From Thioalkalivibrio versutus (GTDB lineage Bacteria > Pseudomonadota > Gammaproteobacteria > Ectothiorhodospirales > Ectothiorhodospiraceae): a DNA stretch of 64,000 nucleotides. Where the stretch lies: positions 62,001-126,000 of the forward strand of contig NZ_MVAR01000023.1 in assembly GCF_001999325.1 (NCBI RefSeq). Reading direction: 5' to 3'. Below, in pieces: positions 1 through 8,237 of this stretch. Numbering within the stretch: the stretch's first letter is position 1; every line of letters begins with the position of its first letter. The translations under genes were made by a program, and so were the position numbers. The notes under the pieces are model-generated. The model had not been told where the DNA came from. It was given only the letters and a program-made list of their open reading frames with translations, and ran no database searches.

Positions 1-144
1 GCGGTTCTTGCGACTGATGCCCGCGGGCTACTAACACCCCGGCCGGCTCTCTTCCCAGCAAGCAGGGTCTCCCGGTCCGGCCATTCATCCCCGTACCCCG
101 GCTTCGGTTACGATCCCGCTTTTGCCGCACCGGAACCCTGTCGC

Positions 145-765
145 ATGGATCGCCTGCTGGACGTCCGACAACTGAAAACAGCCCAGCTGGGCCCGCTGGA
201 CCTGGCGGTTCAGCCGGGCGAACTGGTGCAGGTCACCGGCGCCTCGGGTGCCGGCAAGTCCCTGCTGTTGCGCGCCCTGGCGGATCTCGACCCCAGCACG
301 GGGGAGGTGATGCTGAACGGCGAGGCGCGCGACGCCATGCTGCCGGTCCAGTGGCGCCGGCGCGTGGCCTATGTGTCGGCCGAGACCGCCTGGTGGGGCG
401 AGCGCGTGGACGAACACCTGCCGGCCGATTTCTCTCGCGAGGCGGCCCTGCACCTGCTGAAACAGGTCGCGTTGCCGGAGGCCTCGCTGGGGTGGGAGGT
501 CGAGCGTCTCTCCAGCGGCGAGAAACAGCGCCTGGGTCTGGTGCGCGCGCTGCTGAACCGGCCCCGTGTCCTGCTGCTGGACGAGCCCACCGCCAACCTG
601 GACCTGGAGAACACCAAGCGCATCGAGCGCGCGGTGCGGGCGTACTTGGCCGAAGAAGAGGCGGCGGCACTATGGGTCAGTCATGACACGCTGCAGCGCC
701 AGCGTCTGGGCGGGCGCATCCTGACCATCCGCGATGGCCAGTTGGAGGCAAACGCATGGACCTGA
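145..765 (+). CDS. fetA: FetA-like ABC transporter ATP-binding protein
   Basis: ATPase of a two-gene exporter of the FetAB (YbbL/YbbM) family, implicated in iron export and oxidative stress resistance. The 206-residue protein has a Walker A motif GASGAGKS at 32-39, the ABC signature LSSGE at 122-126, Walker B ending in D146-E147, and the switch His at H180 (WVSHD). The residue that aligns with the Q-loop glutamine appears to be Ala79 (RVAYVSAET), which is unusual. The last 10 bases overlap the permease gene, so the two are translationally coupled. The start is the first ATG; no strong ribosome binding site is visible. Family assignment is firm; the transported metal is inferred. Confidence 0.88.
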   Translation: MDRLLDVRQLKTAQLGPLDLAVQPGELVQVTGASGAGKSLLLRALADLDPSTGEVMLNGEARDAMLPVQWRRRVAYVSAETAWWGERVDEHLPADFSREAALHLLKQVALPEASLGWEVERLSSGEKQRLGLVRALLNRPRVLLLDEPTANLDLENTKRIERAVRAYLAEEEAAALWVSHDTLQRQRLGGRILTIRDGQLEANAWT

Positions 766-1562
766 TCTCGCTTTCCGCGCTGGATCTGACGCTGGCGGCG
801 CTGCTGGTTGTCGCCCTGGCTGGTCTGACCATCTGGGCGCGCATGGGGCTGGGGCGCAGCCTGCTGATCGCCGGGGCGCGCACCGTGATCCAGCTGCTGC
901 TGATCGGCCTGGTGTTGCAGACGCTGTTCGACCACGCGCACCTGGGCTGGGTGGCACTGATGGCGCTGGTCATGGTGTCGATCGCGGGCTACGAGGTGAT
1001 GGCGCGTCAGCAGCGCCGTTTTGCCGGGCTGTGGGGCTACGGGATCGGTGCGGTCACCATGTTCGTTTCGGCCTTTGCCGTCACCGTGCTTGCGCTGACC
1101 ACGATGGTGGGACCCTCGCCCTGGTGGGAGCCGCAGTACGCCATCCCGCTGCTGGGGATGCTGCTGGGCAACACCATGACCGGCATCGCGCTGGGGCTGG
1201 ACCGCCTGACCCAGACGGTCTGGCGCGAGCGCCGCACCATCGAGGCCCGCCTGGCGCTGGGCTCGGGCTGGAGCGAGGCCGTCGCCACCATGCGCCGCGA
1301 GGCCGCCCGCTCCGGCCTGATGCCGACCATCAATGCCATGGCCGCGGCCGGTATCGTCAGCCTGCCGGGCATGATGACGGGCCAGATCCTCGCCGGTGCC
1401 CCGCCGGTGGAGGCGGTCAAGTACCAGATCCTGATCATGTTCCTGATCACTGCCGGCACCGGCTTCGGCACCCTCGGCGCGGTCTGGTTCGCCTCCCGCC
1501 GCCTGTTCGACACCCGCGAACGCCTGCGCCTCGACCGCCTCAAGCCGGGCCGCCACACGTAG
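756..1562 (+). CDS. fetB: FetB-like iron export ABC transporter permease
   Basis: Membrane partner of the ATPase just upstream, YbbM/FetB family (UPF0014). The 268-residue protein has several hydrophobic spans, starting with residues about 5-27 and 32-55, and the family-typical cytoplasmic stretch with GNTMTGIALGLDRL followed by an Ala- and Arg-rich segment around ATMRREAARSGLMPTINAM. Length fits the family (about 260). The start overlaps the end of fetA by 10 bases, so both proteins should be made together. No terminator is visible after it; an inverted pair of short repeats follows instead. In the family the pair exports iron or related metals; the substrate here is not shown by sequence. 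Confidence 0.9.
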   Translation: MDLISLSALDLTLAALLVVALAGLTIWARMGLGRSLLIAGARTVIQLLLIGLVLQTLFDHAHLGWVALMALVMVSIAGYEVMARQQRRFAGLWGYGIGAVTMFVSAFAVTVLALTTMVGPSPWWEPQYAIPLLGMLLGNTMTGIALGLDRLTQTVWRERRTIEARLALGSGWSEAVATMRREAARSGLMPTINAMAAAGIVSLPGMMTGQILAGAPPVEAVKYQILIMFLITAGTGFGTLGAVWFASRRLFDTRERLRLDRLKPGRHT

Positions 1563-1577
1563 CCATATCCGCCCGAA

Positions 1578-1660
1578 CGGTGCATTTCGCATTCGCTCAA
1601 TGCGCCCTGCGGCGCGCGGCCGAGCCCTCGTAGGATGCGCTGAGCGCAGCGAACCGCATC
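1578..1660. repeat. Inverted pair of short palindromic repeats (GTAGGRTGC family)
   Basis: Two facing copies of a roughly 32-base repeat of the form GTAGGATGCG-N-GAGCG-N-AGCGAA-N-GCATC. The left copy (about 1578-1612) is reverse-complemented and the right one runs 1630-1660. Further copies occur at 14718-14802, 15458-15489, 22862-22949 and 28497-28600, always between genes. They can fold into hairpins and behave like REP/BIME elements. Function unknown. Confidence 0.7.
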
Positions 1661-1699
1661 ACATGGCGTGTGTTTCGCGACCCCCTGCGCGTGCAGACC

Positions 1700-1984
1700 C
1701 TACGAGCCGCGTTTCAAATCTCGGTAGAAGTTTTCGTGTGTGCCGAGCAGTAGCAGGAGGCGGGTGGTGGGGTCGTACTCGTAGGCGAGCAGCATCAGTT
1801 GCTCGCGCGACTTGAACTTGTAGACCATGACTCCGGCCAGATCGCCTTTCTTGCTGGTGCCGATCTCGGGGTTGCGGACGATCTCGGCAACCGCTTCGTC
1901 CACGTCGGCCTTCTGGGCGGGATGGAGGCGCTTGTAGGCGCGCCGGAAGCGGATGCTTTGCAGCACCTCCACGTCCGCGGCCAT
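1700..1984 (-). CDS. RelE/ParE-family toxin
   Basis: Toxin half of a type II toxin-antitoxin pair. The 94-residue protein has the compact RelE/ParE layout: an N-terminal helix pair rich in Arg and Lys (RFRRAYKRLHPAQKADVDEAV), then beta strands with GDLAGVMVYKFKSREQLMLLAYEY and a C-terminal GTHENFYRDLK. It lies directly downstream of its antitoxin; start and stop codons share one base (TAATG), so translation is coupled. Whether it cleaves mRNA like RelE or poisons gyrase like ParE cannot be decided from sequence. The antitoxin belongs to the ParD-like group, which points weakly to a ParE-type activity. Confidence 0.8.
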   Translation of the reverse strand: MAADVEVLQSIRFRRAYKRLHPAQKADVDEAVAEIVRNPEIGTSKKGDLAGVMVYKFKSREQLMLLAYEYDPTTRLLLLLGTHENFYRDLKRGS

Positions 1985-2211
1985 TAGTCGGGTTTGCCCT
2001 CGGGTGTGAACGGGGTCGCGAGTTCCCGCCCCTCGGCGCGAGCGATCAGCAGTTCACAGACGAAGTCGATGGGCAGGTCGGGGTTGTCCATGGCGGTGCG
2101 CCCCACTTCGGCCCAGAACTCGATCTGACCGGCGATGGTCCGGTGCTCGGCCTTGGCGTGGGCCCGGGCCTGCTGATACAGCGTCTCATCAATGCGGACG
2201 GGCAAACTCAT
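1984..2211 (-). CDS. ParD-like antitoxin
   Basis: Antitoxin of the pair, 75 residues, first gene of the two-gene operon. The N-terminus SLPVRIDETLYQQARAHAKA reads as a ribbon-helix-helix DNA-binding domain, followed by RTIAGQIEFWAEVGRTAMDNPDL, the pattern of the ParD_like family. The C-terminal part is expected to wrap the toxin. A strong ribosome binding site AGGAGG lies 7-8 bases before the ATG. A perfect 6+2+6 dyad sits 15-28 bases upstream and is the likely autoregulatory operator. Confidence 0.8.
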   Translation of the reverse strand: MSLPVRIDETLYQQARAHAKAEHRTIAGQIEFWAEVGRTAMDNPDLPIDFVCELLIARAEGRELATPFTPEGKPD

Positions 2212-2225
2212 GGCGTGCCTCCTCT

Positions 2226-2239
2226 ACTACAAATGTAGT
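2226..2239 (-). promoter_or_regulatory. Dyad operator of the ParD/ParE-type module
   Basis: Perfect inverted repeat ACTACA-AA-TGTAGT just upstream of the antitoxin ribosome binding site. Ribbon-helix-helix antitoxins normally repress their own promoter by binding such a dyad. The position, overlapping the expected -10 region, supports this. The binding protein is inferred. Confidence 0.6.
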
Positions 2240-2288
2240 CAGATTAGCGCGGCCCTGCATGGTTCGCAATGACGGGGCCAGCAAGCAC

Positions 2289-2467
2289 CGTCATTGCGAG
2301 GAGCGCAGCGACGTGGCGATCTCCGTGGGCGCCCCAGCGCCGGCCCGGGCAAACGTCGGGGTTGCGTCGGGAGGTTACTCGCTGCGCTCGCCCTTCGGGC
2401 CGGCCTGCGGCCGTTCAACGCGCTTCGCGCTTTTGTGCCGCGGCCCCTGCGGGGCCTCGCAATGACG
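2289..2467. repeat. MITE-like repeat, copy 1 (TIR CGTCATTGCGAGG)
   Basis: A 179-base noncoding element bounded by 13-base inverted ends, CGTCATTGCGAGG on the left and CCTCGCAATGACG on the right. The inside contains TCGCTGCGCTCGCCCTTCGG and GCCGTTCAACGC, shared in the same order with the copy at 3438-3633. It carries no gene. The two copies lie in the same orientation on either side of speE. Confidence 0.75.
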
Positions 2468-2498
2468 GGTTTGGGTCGCGCCAGGGGCCTGCCCGGGA

Positions 2499-3350
2499 TC
2501 AGGCGAACAGCTTGCGGCGGAAGAACTCGGGCGTGGCCCCGGCGGCGCGGTGGATGGCGGCGTTGTAGTAGTGGGTGACAAACGCCGCCTCCTCGGCGGC
2601 TTCCTCGCGCAGGAAGGACACCGGGGCGTCCTTCGCCGCGATGGTGCAGGTCCACCAGCCGGAGGGGTAGGTGGGTTGTGGGAAGTGCATCGTCAATGCA
2701 TCGATGAAGCCGGCCGCGCGCAGGCTGTCGTGCATCGGGCGGATGATGCTCTCGGTATGCAACAGCGGCGATTCGCTTTGCTGTACCAGCAGGCCATCCG
2801 GGCCCAGGGCCTTCACGCAGTCCTTGTAGAAGGCGGTGGAGAACAGGCCTTCGGCCGGGCCCACCGGATCGGTGGAGTCGACGATGATCACGTCGACGGA
2901 GCCGGGTGTGGCGTCCTGCAGGTACTGCACGCCGTCGTCGAACAGGAGCTCGGCGCGCGGGTCGTCGTTGGCGTCGCACAGCTCCGGGAAGTACTGCTCG
3001 GCCAAGCGGGTGACGCGCTCGTCGATATCTACCTGCACGGCCTTTTGCACCTCGTCGTGCTTGAGCACTTCGCGCAGGGTGCCGCAGTCGCCGCCGCCAA
3101 TAATGACCACGTTCTTCGGGGCGCTGTGCGAGTAGAGCACCGGGTGCGACATCATCTCGTGGTAGATGAAGTTGTCGCGCCCGGTGAGCATCACGCAGCC
3201 GTCGATCACCATCAGGTTGCCGAAGGCCTCGGTCTCGTAGATCTCGATCTTCTGGTACGGGGTCTGTTCTTCGTGCAGCTTCTGCTTGATGCGCAGGGAC
3301 AGCGCCATGTTTTCGTGCGGTTCGCTGAACCAGTTGTTGTCGAGTGCCAT
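2499..3350 (-). CDS. speE: Spermidine synthase (polyamine aminopropyltransferase)
   Basis: Transfers the aminopropyl group of decarboxylated S-adenosylmethionine to putrescine to give spermidine. The 283-residue protein has the nucleotide-binding glycine motif GGGDCGTLRE at 85-94, the acidic VDID at 107-110, and the catalytic DSTDPVGPA region starting at D158, with QSESP following. Length fits SpeE (about 285). The chosen ATG (MALDNNWFSEPH) has AGGGGAG 8 bases upstream; longer in-frame readings run into the neighbouring repeat and are not coding. It faces away from speA, which supplies agmatine for putrescine synthesis, so both genes serve polyamine synthesis. It lies between two copies of a MITE-like repeat. 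Confidence 0.95.
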   Translation of the reverse strand: MALDNNWFSEPHENMALSLRIKQKLHEEQTPYQKIEIYETEAFGNLMVIDGCVMLTGRDNFIYHEMMSHPVLYSHSAPKNVVIIGGGDCGTLREVLKHDEVQKAVQVDIDERVTRLAEQYFPELCDANDDPRAELLFDDGVQYLQDATPGSVDVIIVDSTDPVGPAEGLFSTAFYKDCVKALGPDGLLVQQSESPLLHTESIIRPMHDSLRAAGFIDALTMHFPQPTYPSGWWTCTIAAKDAPVSFLREEAAEEAAFVTHYYNAAIHRAAGATPEFFRRKLFA

Positions 3351-3396
3351 TGGGCGGCTCCCCTTGCGGATGCGGTGGACGGTATGATGCGCCGCT

Positions 3397-3424
3397 ATGA
3401 TAGTGCCCTGTATCCTGCGGGCAA
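3397..3424 (-). promoter_or_regulatory. Candidate sigma-70 promoter of speE
   Basis: On the minus strand, TTGCCC (3424-3419) and TATCAT (3402-3397) are separated by 16 bases, giving a transcript start about 40 bases before the speE ATG. Four of six and five of six consensus matches. Pattern only; not confirmed. Confidence 0.4.
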
Positions 3425-3437
3425 CTCTGAACCTCCC

Positions 3438-3633
3438 CGTCACTGCGAGGAGCGAAGCGACGCGGCAATCGCTTTCCATGTCCACCGGAACGCCGAGGGC
3501 GAGCAGCGCAACCAAACGCACGGCCCTCGTTCAGGAGATTACTCGCTACGCTCGCCCTTCGGGCCGGCCGGCGGCCGTTCAACGCAGCTTCGCTGCTTTT
3601 GTGCTTCGTCGCCTGCGGCTCCTCGCAATGACG
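3438..3633. repeat. MITE-like repeat, copy 2 (TIR CGTCACTGCGAGG)
   Basis: A 196-base relative of the element at 2289-2467, in the same orientation, bounded by CGTCACTGCGAGG and CCTCGCAATGACG. The shared core includes ACTCGCTACGCTCGCCCTTC, a GGCGGCCGTTCAACGC segment and TTTTGTGC. It fills most of the speE-speA spacer, so its hairpins would be in the speA leader or promoter region. No gene inside. Confidence 0.75.
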
Positions 3634-3667
3634 GGCGAGATGTCTTCGTAGATCCCAAGGAATCGCC

Positions 3668-5572
3668 ATGACCGTCACGCCCTGGAATCTGGATGAGGCC
3701 CGCGCCACCTACGGGATCGACCACTGGAATGGTGGCTTTTTCGATCTGAACGACGCTGGCCATGTGGTGATGCGGCGACCGGATTGGCCGGATCACCCGG
3801 GTGTCGATCTGCATGAGCTGGCCGGGCGGCTGCGCGAGGAGCATATCGGGCCGCCGGTGCTGGTGCGTTTCCAGGACGTGCTGGACGGGCGTGTGCGCCG
3901 CCTGGCGCGGGCCTTCGATGCGGCCGCACGCGAGCTGGACTACCAGGGCGCGTTCACGGCGATCTATCCGATCAAGGTGAACCAGCAGCGCAGCGTGGTG
4001 GATCAGATCCTGGCGGCGGGCGACACGCCGGATGCCGATGGCTTTACCCCACGGGTGGGGCTGGAGGCGGGCAGCAAGCCGGAACTGATGGCTGTGCTGG
4101 CACAGTCGCGCCCGGGCGCCGCGATCATCTGCAACGGCTACAAGGACCGCGAATACGTGCGCCTGGCGCTGATCGGGCGCCAGCTCGGGCATCGCGTGTA
4201 CATCGTGATCGAGAAGCCCTCGGAGCTGGAGGAGGTCATCCGCCAGGCCGAGCACATGGATATCGCACCCCTGCTGGGGCTGCGCGTGCGCCTGTCGTCG
4301 ATTGGCAAGGGCAAGTGGCAGAACACCGGTGGCGAGAAGGCCAAGTTCGGTCTGTCCGCGGCGGATGTGCTGGGCATCCTCGAGCGCCTGCGCGGCCTCG
4401 GCTGGCTGGATCGGCTGCAGCTGCTGCACTTCCACATGGGCTCGCAGATCGCGAACATCCGCGATATCCAGAACGGCATGGGCGAGGCGGCCAGCTACTT
4501 CGCCGCGCTGACCGAAGCGGGTGCCGCGCTTCAGGTGGTGGATGTCGGCGGCGGCCTGGGTATCGACTACGAGGGGTCGCGCTCGCGCAACGAATGCTCC
4601 ATCAACTACTCGGTGGAGGAGTACGCGCTGAACATCCTGCGCCCGCTCAAGCGCATCTGCGAGGAGCATGATCTCGCCATGCCCGAGGTGTTCAGCGAGT
4701 CGGGACGGGCGCTGACCGCGCATCACGCGGTGTTGATCACCAACGTGATCGACTGCGAGCCAGCCCCGGGGGATGGTGCTATACCGCCGGCGCCGGACGA
4801 CGAGCTGCCCGAGATCGCCGCGATGCGCGCGCTGCTGGACGAGCGCGACCGCCCGGCCTCGGAGATCTATCACGACGCCGCCTTCGGCCTGTCCGACCTG
4901 CAGGCGCGTTTCGCCCGCGGGATGCTTTCGCTGGCGGACCGGGCGCGCGCCGAGGCGATCTATTTCGCCCTGTGTCAGCGGCTGCTGGCACAGCCGGATG
5001 CGCTGCCGGCCGAGATCCATGCGGAGCTGACGGACAAGCTGGCGGACAAGGTTTTCTGCAATTTCTCCGTGTTCCAGTCGATCCCGGATACCTGGGCGAT
5101 CAACCAGATCTTCCCCATCATGCCGCTGCACCGCCTGGACGAGGCCCCGACCCGCCGCGCCGTGCTGCAGGATCTGACCTGTGACTCCGACGGCCACATC
5201 GAGCACTACGTGGAGCGCGAGGGTACGCACACCACCCTGGCGCTGCACCCGTGGAAAACGGGCGAGGCCTACTATCTCGGCATCTTCCTGGTCGGGGCCT
5301 ACCAGGAGATCCTCGGCGACCTGCACAACCTGTTCGGCGACACCGACACGGTGAACGTGGAGCTGACCGAGCAGGGTGGCTACCGCCTGCTGAACCCCGA
5401 GCGCGGCGACACCGTGGACGAGTTGCTCTCCTACGTGCACTTCGCCCCGGACGACCTGCGCCGCGCCTTCCGCGCCAAGATCGATGCCATCGGCCTGCGC
5501 GGCGAGGCCGCCGGGCGCCTGCTGGCGGAACTGGAACACGGCCTGACCGGCTACACCTATCTCGAGGACTGA
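3668..5572 (+). CDS. speA: Biosynthetic arginine decarboxylase
   Basis: PLP enzyme that converts arginine to agmatine, the first step of the agmatine route to putrescine. The 634-residue length matches the SpeA family. The PLP lysine is K103 in AIYPIKVNQQ, and glycine-rich phosphate-binding motifs VDVGGGLGIDYEGS and a C-terminal VCNFSVFQS-like CNFSVFQSIPDTWAI are present. The start ATG (MTVTPWNLDEARATYGID) has AAGGAA 6 bases upstream. Agmatine still has to be turned into putrescine before SpeE can use it; those enzymes are outside this window. ycgL begins 5 bases after the stop and is probably cotranscribed. Confidence 0.96.
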   Translation: MTVTPWNLDEARATYGIDHWNGGFFDLNDAGHVVMRRPDWPDHPGVDLHELAGRLREEHIGPPVLVRFQDVLDGRVRRLARAFDAAARELDYQGAFTAIYPIKVNQQRSVVDQILAAGDTPDADGFTPRVGLEAGSKPELMAVLAQSRPGAAIICNGYKDREYVRLALIGRQLGHRVYIVIEKPSELEEVIRQAEHMDIAPLLGLRVRLSSIGKGKWQNTGGEKAKFGLSAADVLGILERLRGLGWLDRLQLLHFHMGSQIANIRDIQNGMGEAASYFAALTEAGAALQVVDVGGGLGIDYEGSRSRNECSINYSVEEYALNILRPLKRICEEHDLAMPEVFSESGRALTAHHAVLITNVIDCEPAPGDGAIPPAPDDELPEIAAMRALLDERDRPASEIYHDAAFGLSDLQARFARGMLSLADRARAEAIYFALCQRLLAQPDALPAEIHAELTDKLADKVFCNFSVFQSIPDTWAINQIFPIMPLHRLDEAPTRRAVLQDLTCDSDGHIEHYVEREGTHTTLALHPWKTGEAYYLGIFLVGAYQEILGDLHNLFGDTDTVNVELTEQGGYRLLNPERGDTVDELLSYVHFAPDDLRRAFRAKIDAIGLRGEAAGRLLAELEHGLTGYTYLED

Positions 5573-5576
5573 ACCC

Positions 5577-5819
5577 ATGCAGTGTTACGTCTATCGCGCG
5601 ACCAAGCGCGCCGATACCTATGTGTATCTCCCGGAGAAGGATGATTTCTCCGAACTCCCCGAGGGCGTGGTTCGGGCGCTCGGTCGCCTGGAGTTCGCTC
5701 TGGAATTCGAGCTGACCCCGGAACGCACCCTGGCCCAGGAAGACCCGCAGAAGGTCCTCGCCAACCTCGATGAGCAGGGCTTCCACCTCCAGTTCCCGCC
5801 TCCGGAAGAAGACCGCTAG
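5577..5819 (+). CDS. YcgL domain protein
   Basis: An 80-residue member of the YcgL (UPF0745) family of small gammaproteobacterial proteins. It begins with the family signature CYVYRATKRADTYVYLPEKDDF and continues with FSELPEGVVRALGRLEFALEFELTPERTLAQED and a C-terminal LDEQGFHLQFPP. The biochemical role is unknown; the fold is small alpha/beta. It lies 5 bases after speA, which suggests one transcript with arginine decarboxylase. Confidence 0.88.
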   Translation: MQCYVYRATKRADTYVYLPEKDDFSELPEGVVRALGRLEFALEFELTPERTLAQEDPQKVLANLDEQGFHLQFPPPEEDR

Positions 5820-5855
5820 CCCTGACCTAGCCGCTTGGGCCCTTGCCGTCGACCT

Positions 5856-5866
5856 GGGGGGGGGGG
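5856..5866 (+). repeat. Run of 11 guanines
   Basis: An uninterrupted run of 11 G in the 412-base spacer between ycgL and typA. Such tracts slip readily during replication. It is outside any reading frame I can support, about 37 bases after the ycgL stop. Confidence 0.85.
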
Positions 5867-5950
5867 CTCTCCGTCACCCCGGATCGTTGCATATCGTCGT
5901 CACCCTGCCGCTGGCGCCCTCTTCGGCGTCCTGGGCACCGGCCTCTCCCC

Positions 5951-6125
5951 CGTCATCCCGGACACCGCGCAGCGGTGATCCGGGATCTTGTGCGCCGTGG
6001 TCTGGCCAGGCCTTGGGGGTATCCGGCGTGGGAGATTCCGGCTCTTCGCTGCGCTGCGGCCGGGATGACGAGGTCGCTCGGCATTGTCGGGGCGCGAACT
6101 GCGCCGCGCTTTGGCCGGGATGACG
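5951..6125. repeat. Repeat of the CGTCATCCCGG family
   Basis: Noncoding element starting with CGTCATCCCGG and ending with CCGGGATGACG at 6070, with a second right end near 6125. Inside are CGGTGATCCGGGATCTTG and GATTCCGGCTCTTCGCTGCG, typical of this repeat family. A shorter relative lies at 19145-19244. The rest of the 5820-6231 spacer shows no gene; TATAGT at 6190-6195 could be a typA -10 box but no good -35 box is seen. Confidence 0.65.
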
Positions 6126-6231
6126 GGCGCAAGCGTGCGGAGCCTGCGCTGAAAACGTGGAAGTCTCAGCGCGCCAACGCATAACTCTGTATAGTGTCGG
6201 CCCTTTTGCCAGTATCTAGAGTTTGCATTCC

Positions 6232-8049
6232 ATGACCGAGAAGCTTCGCAATATCGCCATCATCGCCCACGTTGATCATGGCAAGACCACGCTGGTCGAC
6301 CAGCTCCTGCGCCAGTCCGGCACCCTCGACAAGCGTGGCGATCACGGCGAGCGGATCATGGACTCCAACGCCATCGAGAAGGAACGCGGGATCACCATTC
6401 TCGCCAAGAACACTTCCATCGAATGGAAGGACTACCGCATCAACATCGTCGACACCCCCGGACACGCCGACTTCGGTGGCGAGGTCGAGCGTGTGCTGTC
6501 GATGGTCGACTCGGTGCTGCTGCTGGTGGACGCGGTGGATGGCCCGATGCCGCAGACCCGCTTTGTCACCCAGAAGGCCTTCGCCATGGGCTTCAAGCCG
6601 ATCGTGGTGATCAACAAGGTGGACCGCCCCGGCGCGCGCCCCGACTGGGCCGTGGATCAGGTCTTCGACCTGTTCGATCGCCTGGGCGCGACCGACGAGC
6701 AGCTGGACTTCCCGATCGTGTTCGCCTCCGCGCTGAACGGCTTTGCCGGCATGGATTCCAGCGTTACCGAAGGCGACATGACCTGCCTGCTGGAGACCAT
6801 CGTCGAGCATGTGTCCCCGCCGAACGTCGATGCGGAAGGCCCGTTCCAGATGCAGGTCTCCTCGCTGGACTACAACAGCTACCAGGGCCTGATCGGCATC
6901 GGCCGCGTGAAGCGCGGGCACATCAAGCCGAACAGCCCGGTGAAAGTGGTGGACCGCGAAGGCGGCGTGCGCAATGGCCGCATGCTGCAGATCATGGGCT
7001 TCCACGGCCTGGAGCGCGTGGAGGTCGAAGAGGCCCGCGCCGGCGACATCATTACCTTTACCGGGATGGACAAGCTGTTCATCTCCGACACCCTGTGTGA
7101 TCCGAACCACGTCGAGGCGATGGAACCGCTCACCGTCGACGAGCCGACCGTGAGCATGACCTTCCAGGTCAACTCCTCGCCGTTCGCCGGGCGCGAAGGC
7201 AAGTACGTCACCTCGCGCGTGCTGCGCGATCGCCTGCAGGAAGAGCTCAAGCACAACGTCGCGCTGCGCGTCGAAGAGGGCGAGGACCCGGACAAGTTCA
7301 AGGTCTCCGGCCGCGGCGAGCTGCATCTCGGCATCCTGATCGAGAACATGCGTCGCGAGGGCTACGAGCTCTCCGTTGCGCGCCCCGAGGTGGTCATCAA
7401 GGAAGTCGACGGCGTGCGGCAGGAGCCCTACGAAGCCGTCACCGTGGACATCGAGGAGCAGCACCAGGGCACGATCATGGAGAAGCTCGGCGAACGCCGC
7501 GGCGACATGACCAACATGGTCCCCGACGGCAAGGGCCGCGTGCGCCTGGACTTCATCATCCCGTCGCGCGGGTTGATCGGCTTCCAGACCGAGTTCATGA
7601 CCGCGACCTCCGGCACCGGCATCCTGCACCACATCTTTGATCACTACGGCCCGTACCAGCCCGGTTCGGTCGCCTCGCGCCAGAACGGCGTGCTGATCGC
7701 CAACGCCACCGGCAAGGCGCTGGGCTTTGCCCTGTTTAACCTGCAGGATCGCGGCAAGATGTTCATCGGCCCCGGCGAAGAGGTCTACGAGGGCATGGTC
7801 ATCGGGCTGCACTCGCGCGAGAACGACCTGGTCGTGAACGCGCTCAAGGCCAAGCAGCTCACCAACGTCCGCGCGTCCGGCACTGACGAGAACATCCAGC
7901 TCACCCCGCCGATCCGCATGACGCTGGAGCAGGCCATCGAGTTCATCGACGAAGATGAGCTGGTCGAGGTCACCCCGGAGAGCCTCCGCATCCGCAAGAA
8001 GTTCCTGGTGGAGCACGAGCGCAAGAAGGCCTCCCGCGCCTCGGCGTAA
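6232..8049 (+). CDS. typA: Translational GTPase TypA/BipA
   Basis: Ribosome-binding GTPase of the EF-G class, needed for 50S assembly and stress or cold adaptation in other bacteria. The 605-residue protein has G1 AHVDHGKT at 12-19, the ERGITI switch at 51-56, G3 DTPGH at 74-78 and G4 NKVD at 128-131, then the beta-barrel, domain III ([20 protein letters not shown]) and the TypA-specific C-terminal domain. The ATG chosen gives [20 protein letters not shown], as in E. coli; an in-frame TTG nine bases earlier is less likely. It is a single gene, followed by a clear terminator. Confidence 0.97.
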   Translation: MTEKLRNIAIIAHVDHGKTTLVDQLLRQSGTLDKRGDHGERIMDSNAIEKERGITILAKNTSIEWKDYRINIVDTPGHADFGGEVERVLSMVDSVLLLVDAVDGPMPQTRFVTQKAFAMGFKPIVVINKVDRPGARPDWAVDQVFDLFDRLGATDEQLDFPIVFASALNGFAGMDSSVTEGDMTCLLETIVEHVSPPNVDAEGPFQMQVSSLDYNSYQGLIGIGRVKRGHIKPNSPVKVVDREGGVRNGRMLQIMGFHGLERVEVEEARAGDIITFTGMDKLFISDTLCDPNHVEAMEPLTVDEPTVSMTFQVNSSPFAGREGKYVTSRVLRDRLQEELKHNVALRVEEGEDPDKFKVSGRGELHLGILIENMRREGYELSVARPEVVIKEVDGVRQEPYEAVTVDIEEQHQGTIMEKLGERRGDMTNMVPDGKGRVRLDFIIPSRGLIGFQTEFMTATSGTGILHHIFDHYGPYQPGSVASRQNGVLIANATGKALGFALFNLQDRGKMFIGPGEEVYEGMVIGLHSRENDLVVNALKAKQLTNVRASGTDENIQLTPPIRMTLEQAIEFIDEDELVEVTPESLRIRKKFLVEHERKKASRASA

Positions 8050-8090
8050 CCGCTAGCGCCAACGCCCCTCCAGGGGCCAAGGGAAAGAAA

Positions 8091-8123
8091 AGCGCCCGGT
8101 CGGTTCAGCCGCCGGGCGCTTTT
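8091..8123 (+). terminator. Rho-independent terminator of typA
   Basis: Perfect 9-base stem AGCGCCCGG / CCGGGCGCT with a 12-base loop, followed by a short T run (TTT after the last stem T), 41 bases after the typA stop codon. Confidence 0.8.
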
Positions 8124-8237
8124 GATGTGTCGACTCCGAAGCTTCGGCTCCAGCCCGCTGTCGCCCTCCTGGAAATCGCGAAACCGTTATTGAGGATAGG
8201 GCGCCAGGCAAAGAGGCAAGGTTTGATCCCGGTTGTA

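Noticed and set aside
3351-3521. N-terminal extension of SpeE
   Set aside because: It translates repeat sequence; the conserved protein begins at MALDNNWFSEPH, which has a good ribosome binding site.
2289-3633. Composite transposon carrying speE
   Set aside because: No transposase frame is present in either repeat and no target duplications are evident, so only a repeat pair is claimed.
2239-3708. Long minus-strand frame spanning speE and both repeats
   Set aside because: Its product contains repeat-derived peptides such as ALNGRRPA and ERSE-type stretches and it is in a different frame from SpeE.
6166-8016. Long open frame antisense to typA (616 codons)
   Set aside because: It mirrors the codon structure of typA, has no recognisable domain, and such antisense frames are expected at this GC content. 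The same applies to 30333-32792 (opposite hrpA), 57307-59736 (opposite gspE/gspF) and 3539-5578 (opposite speA).
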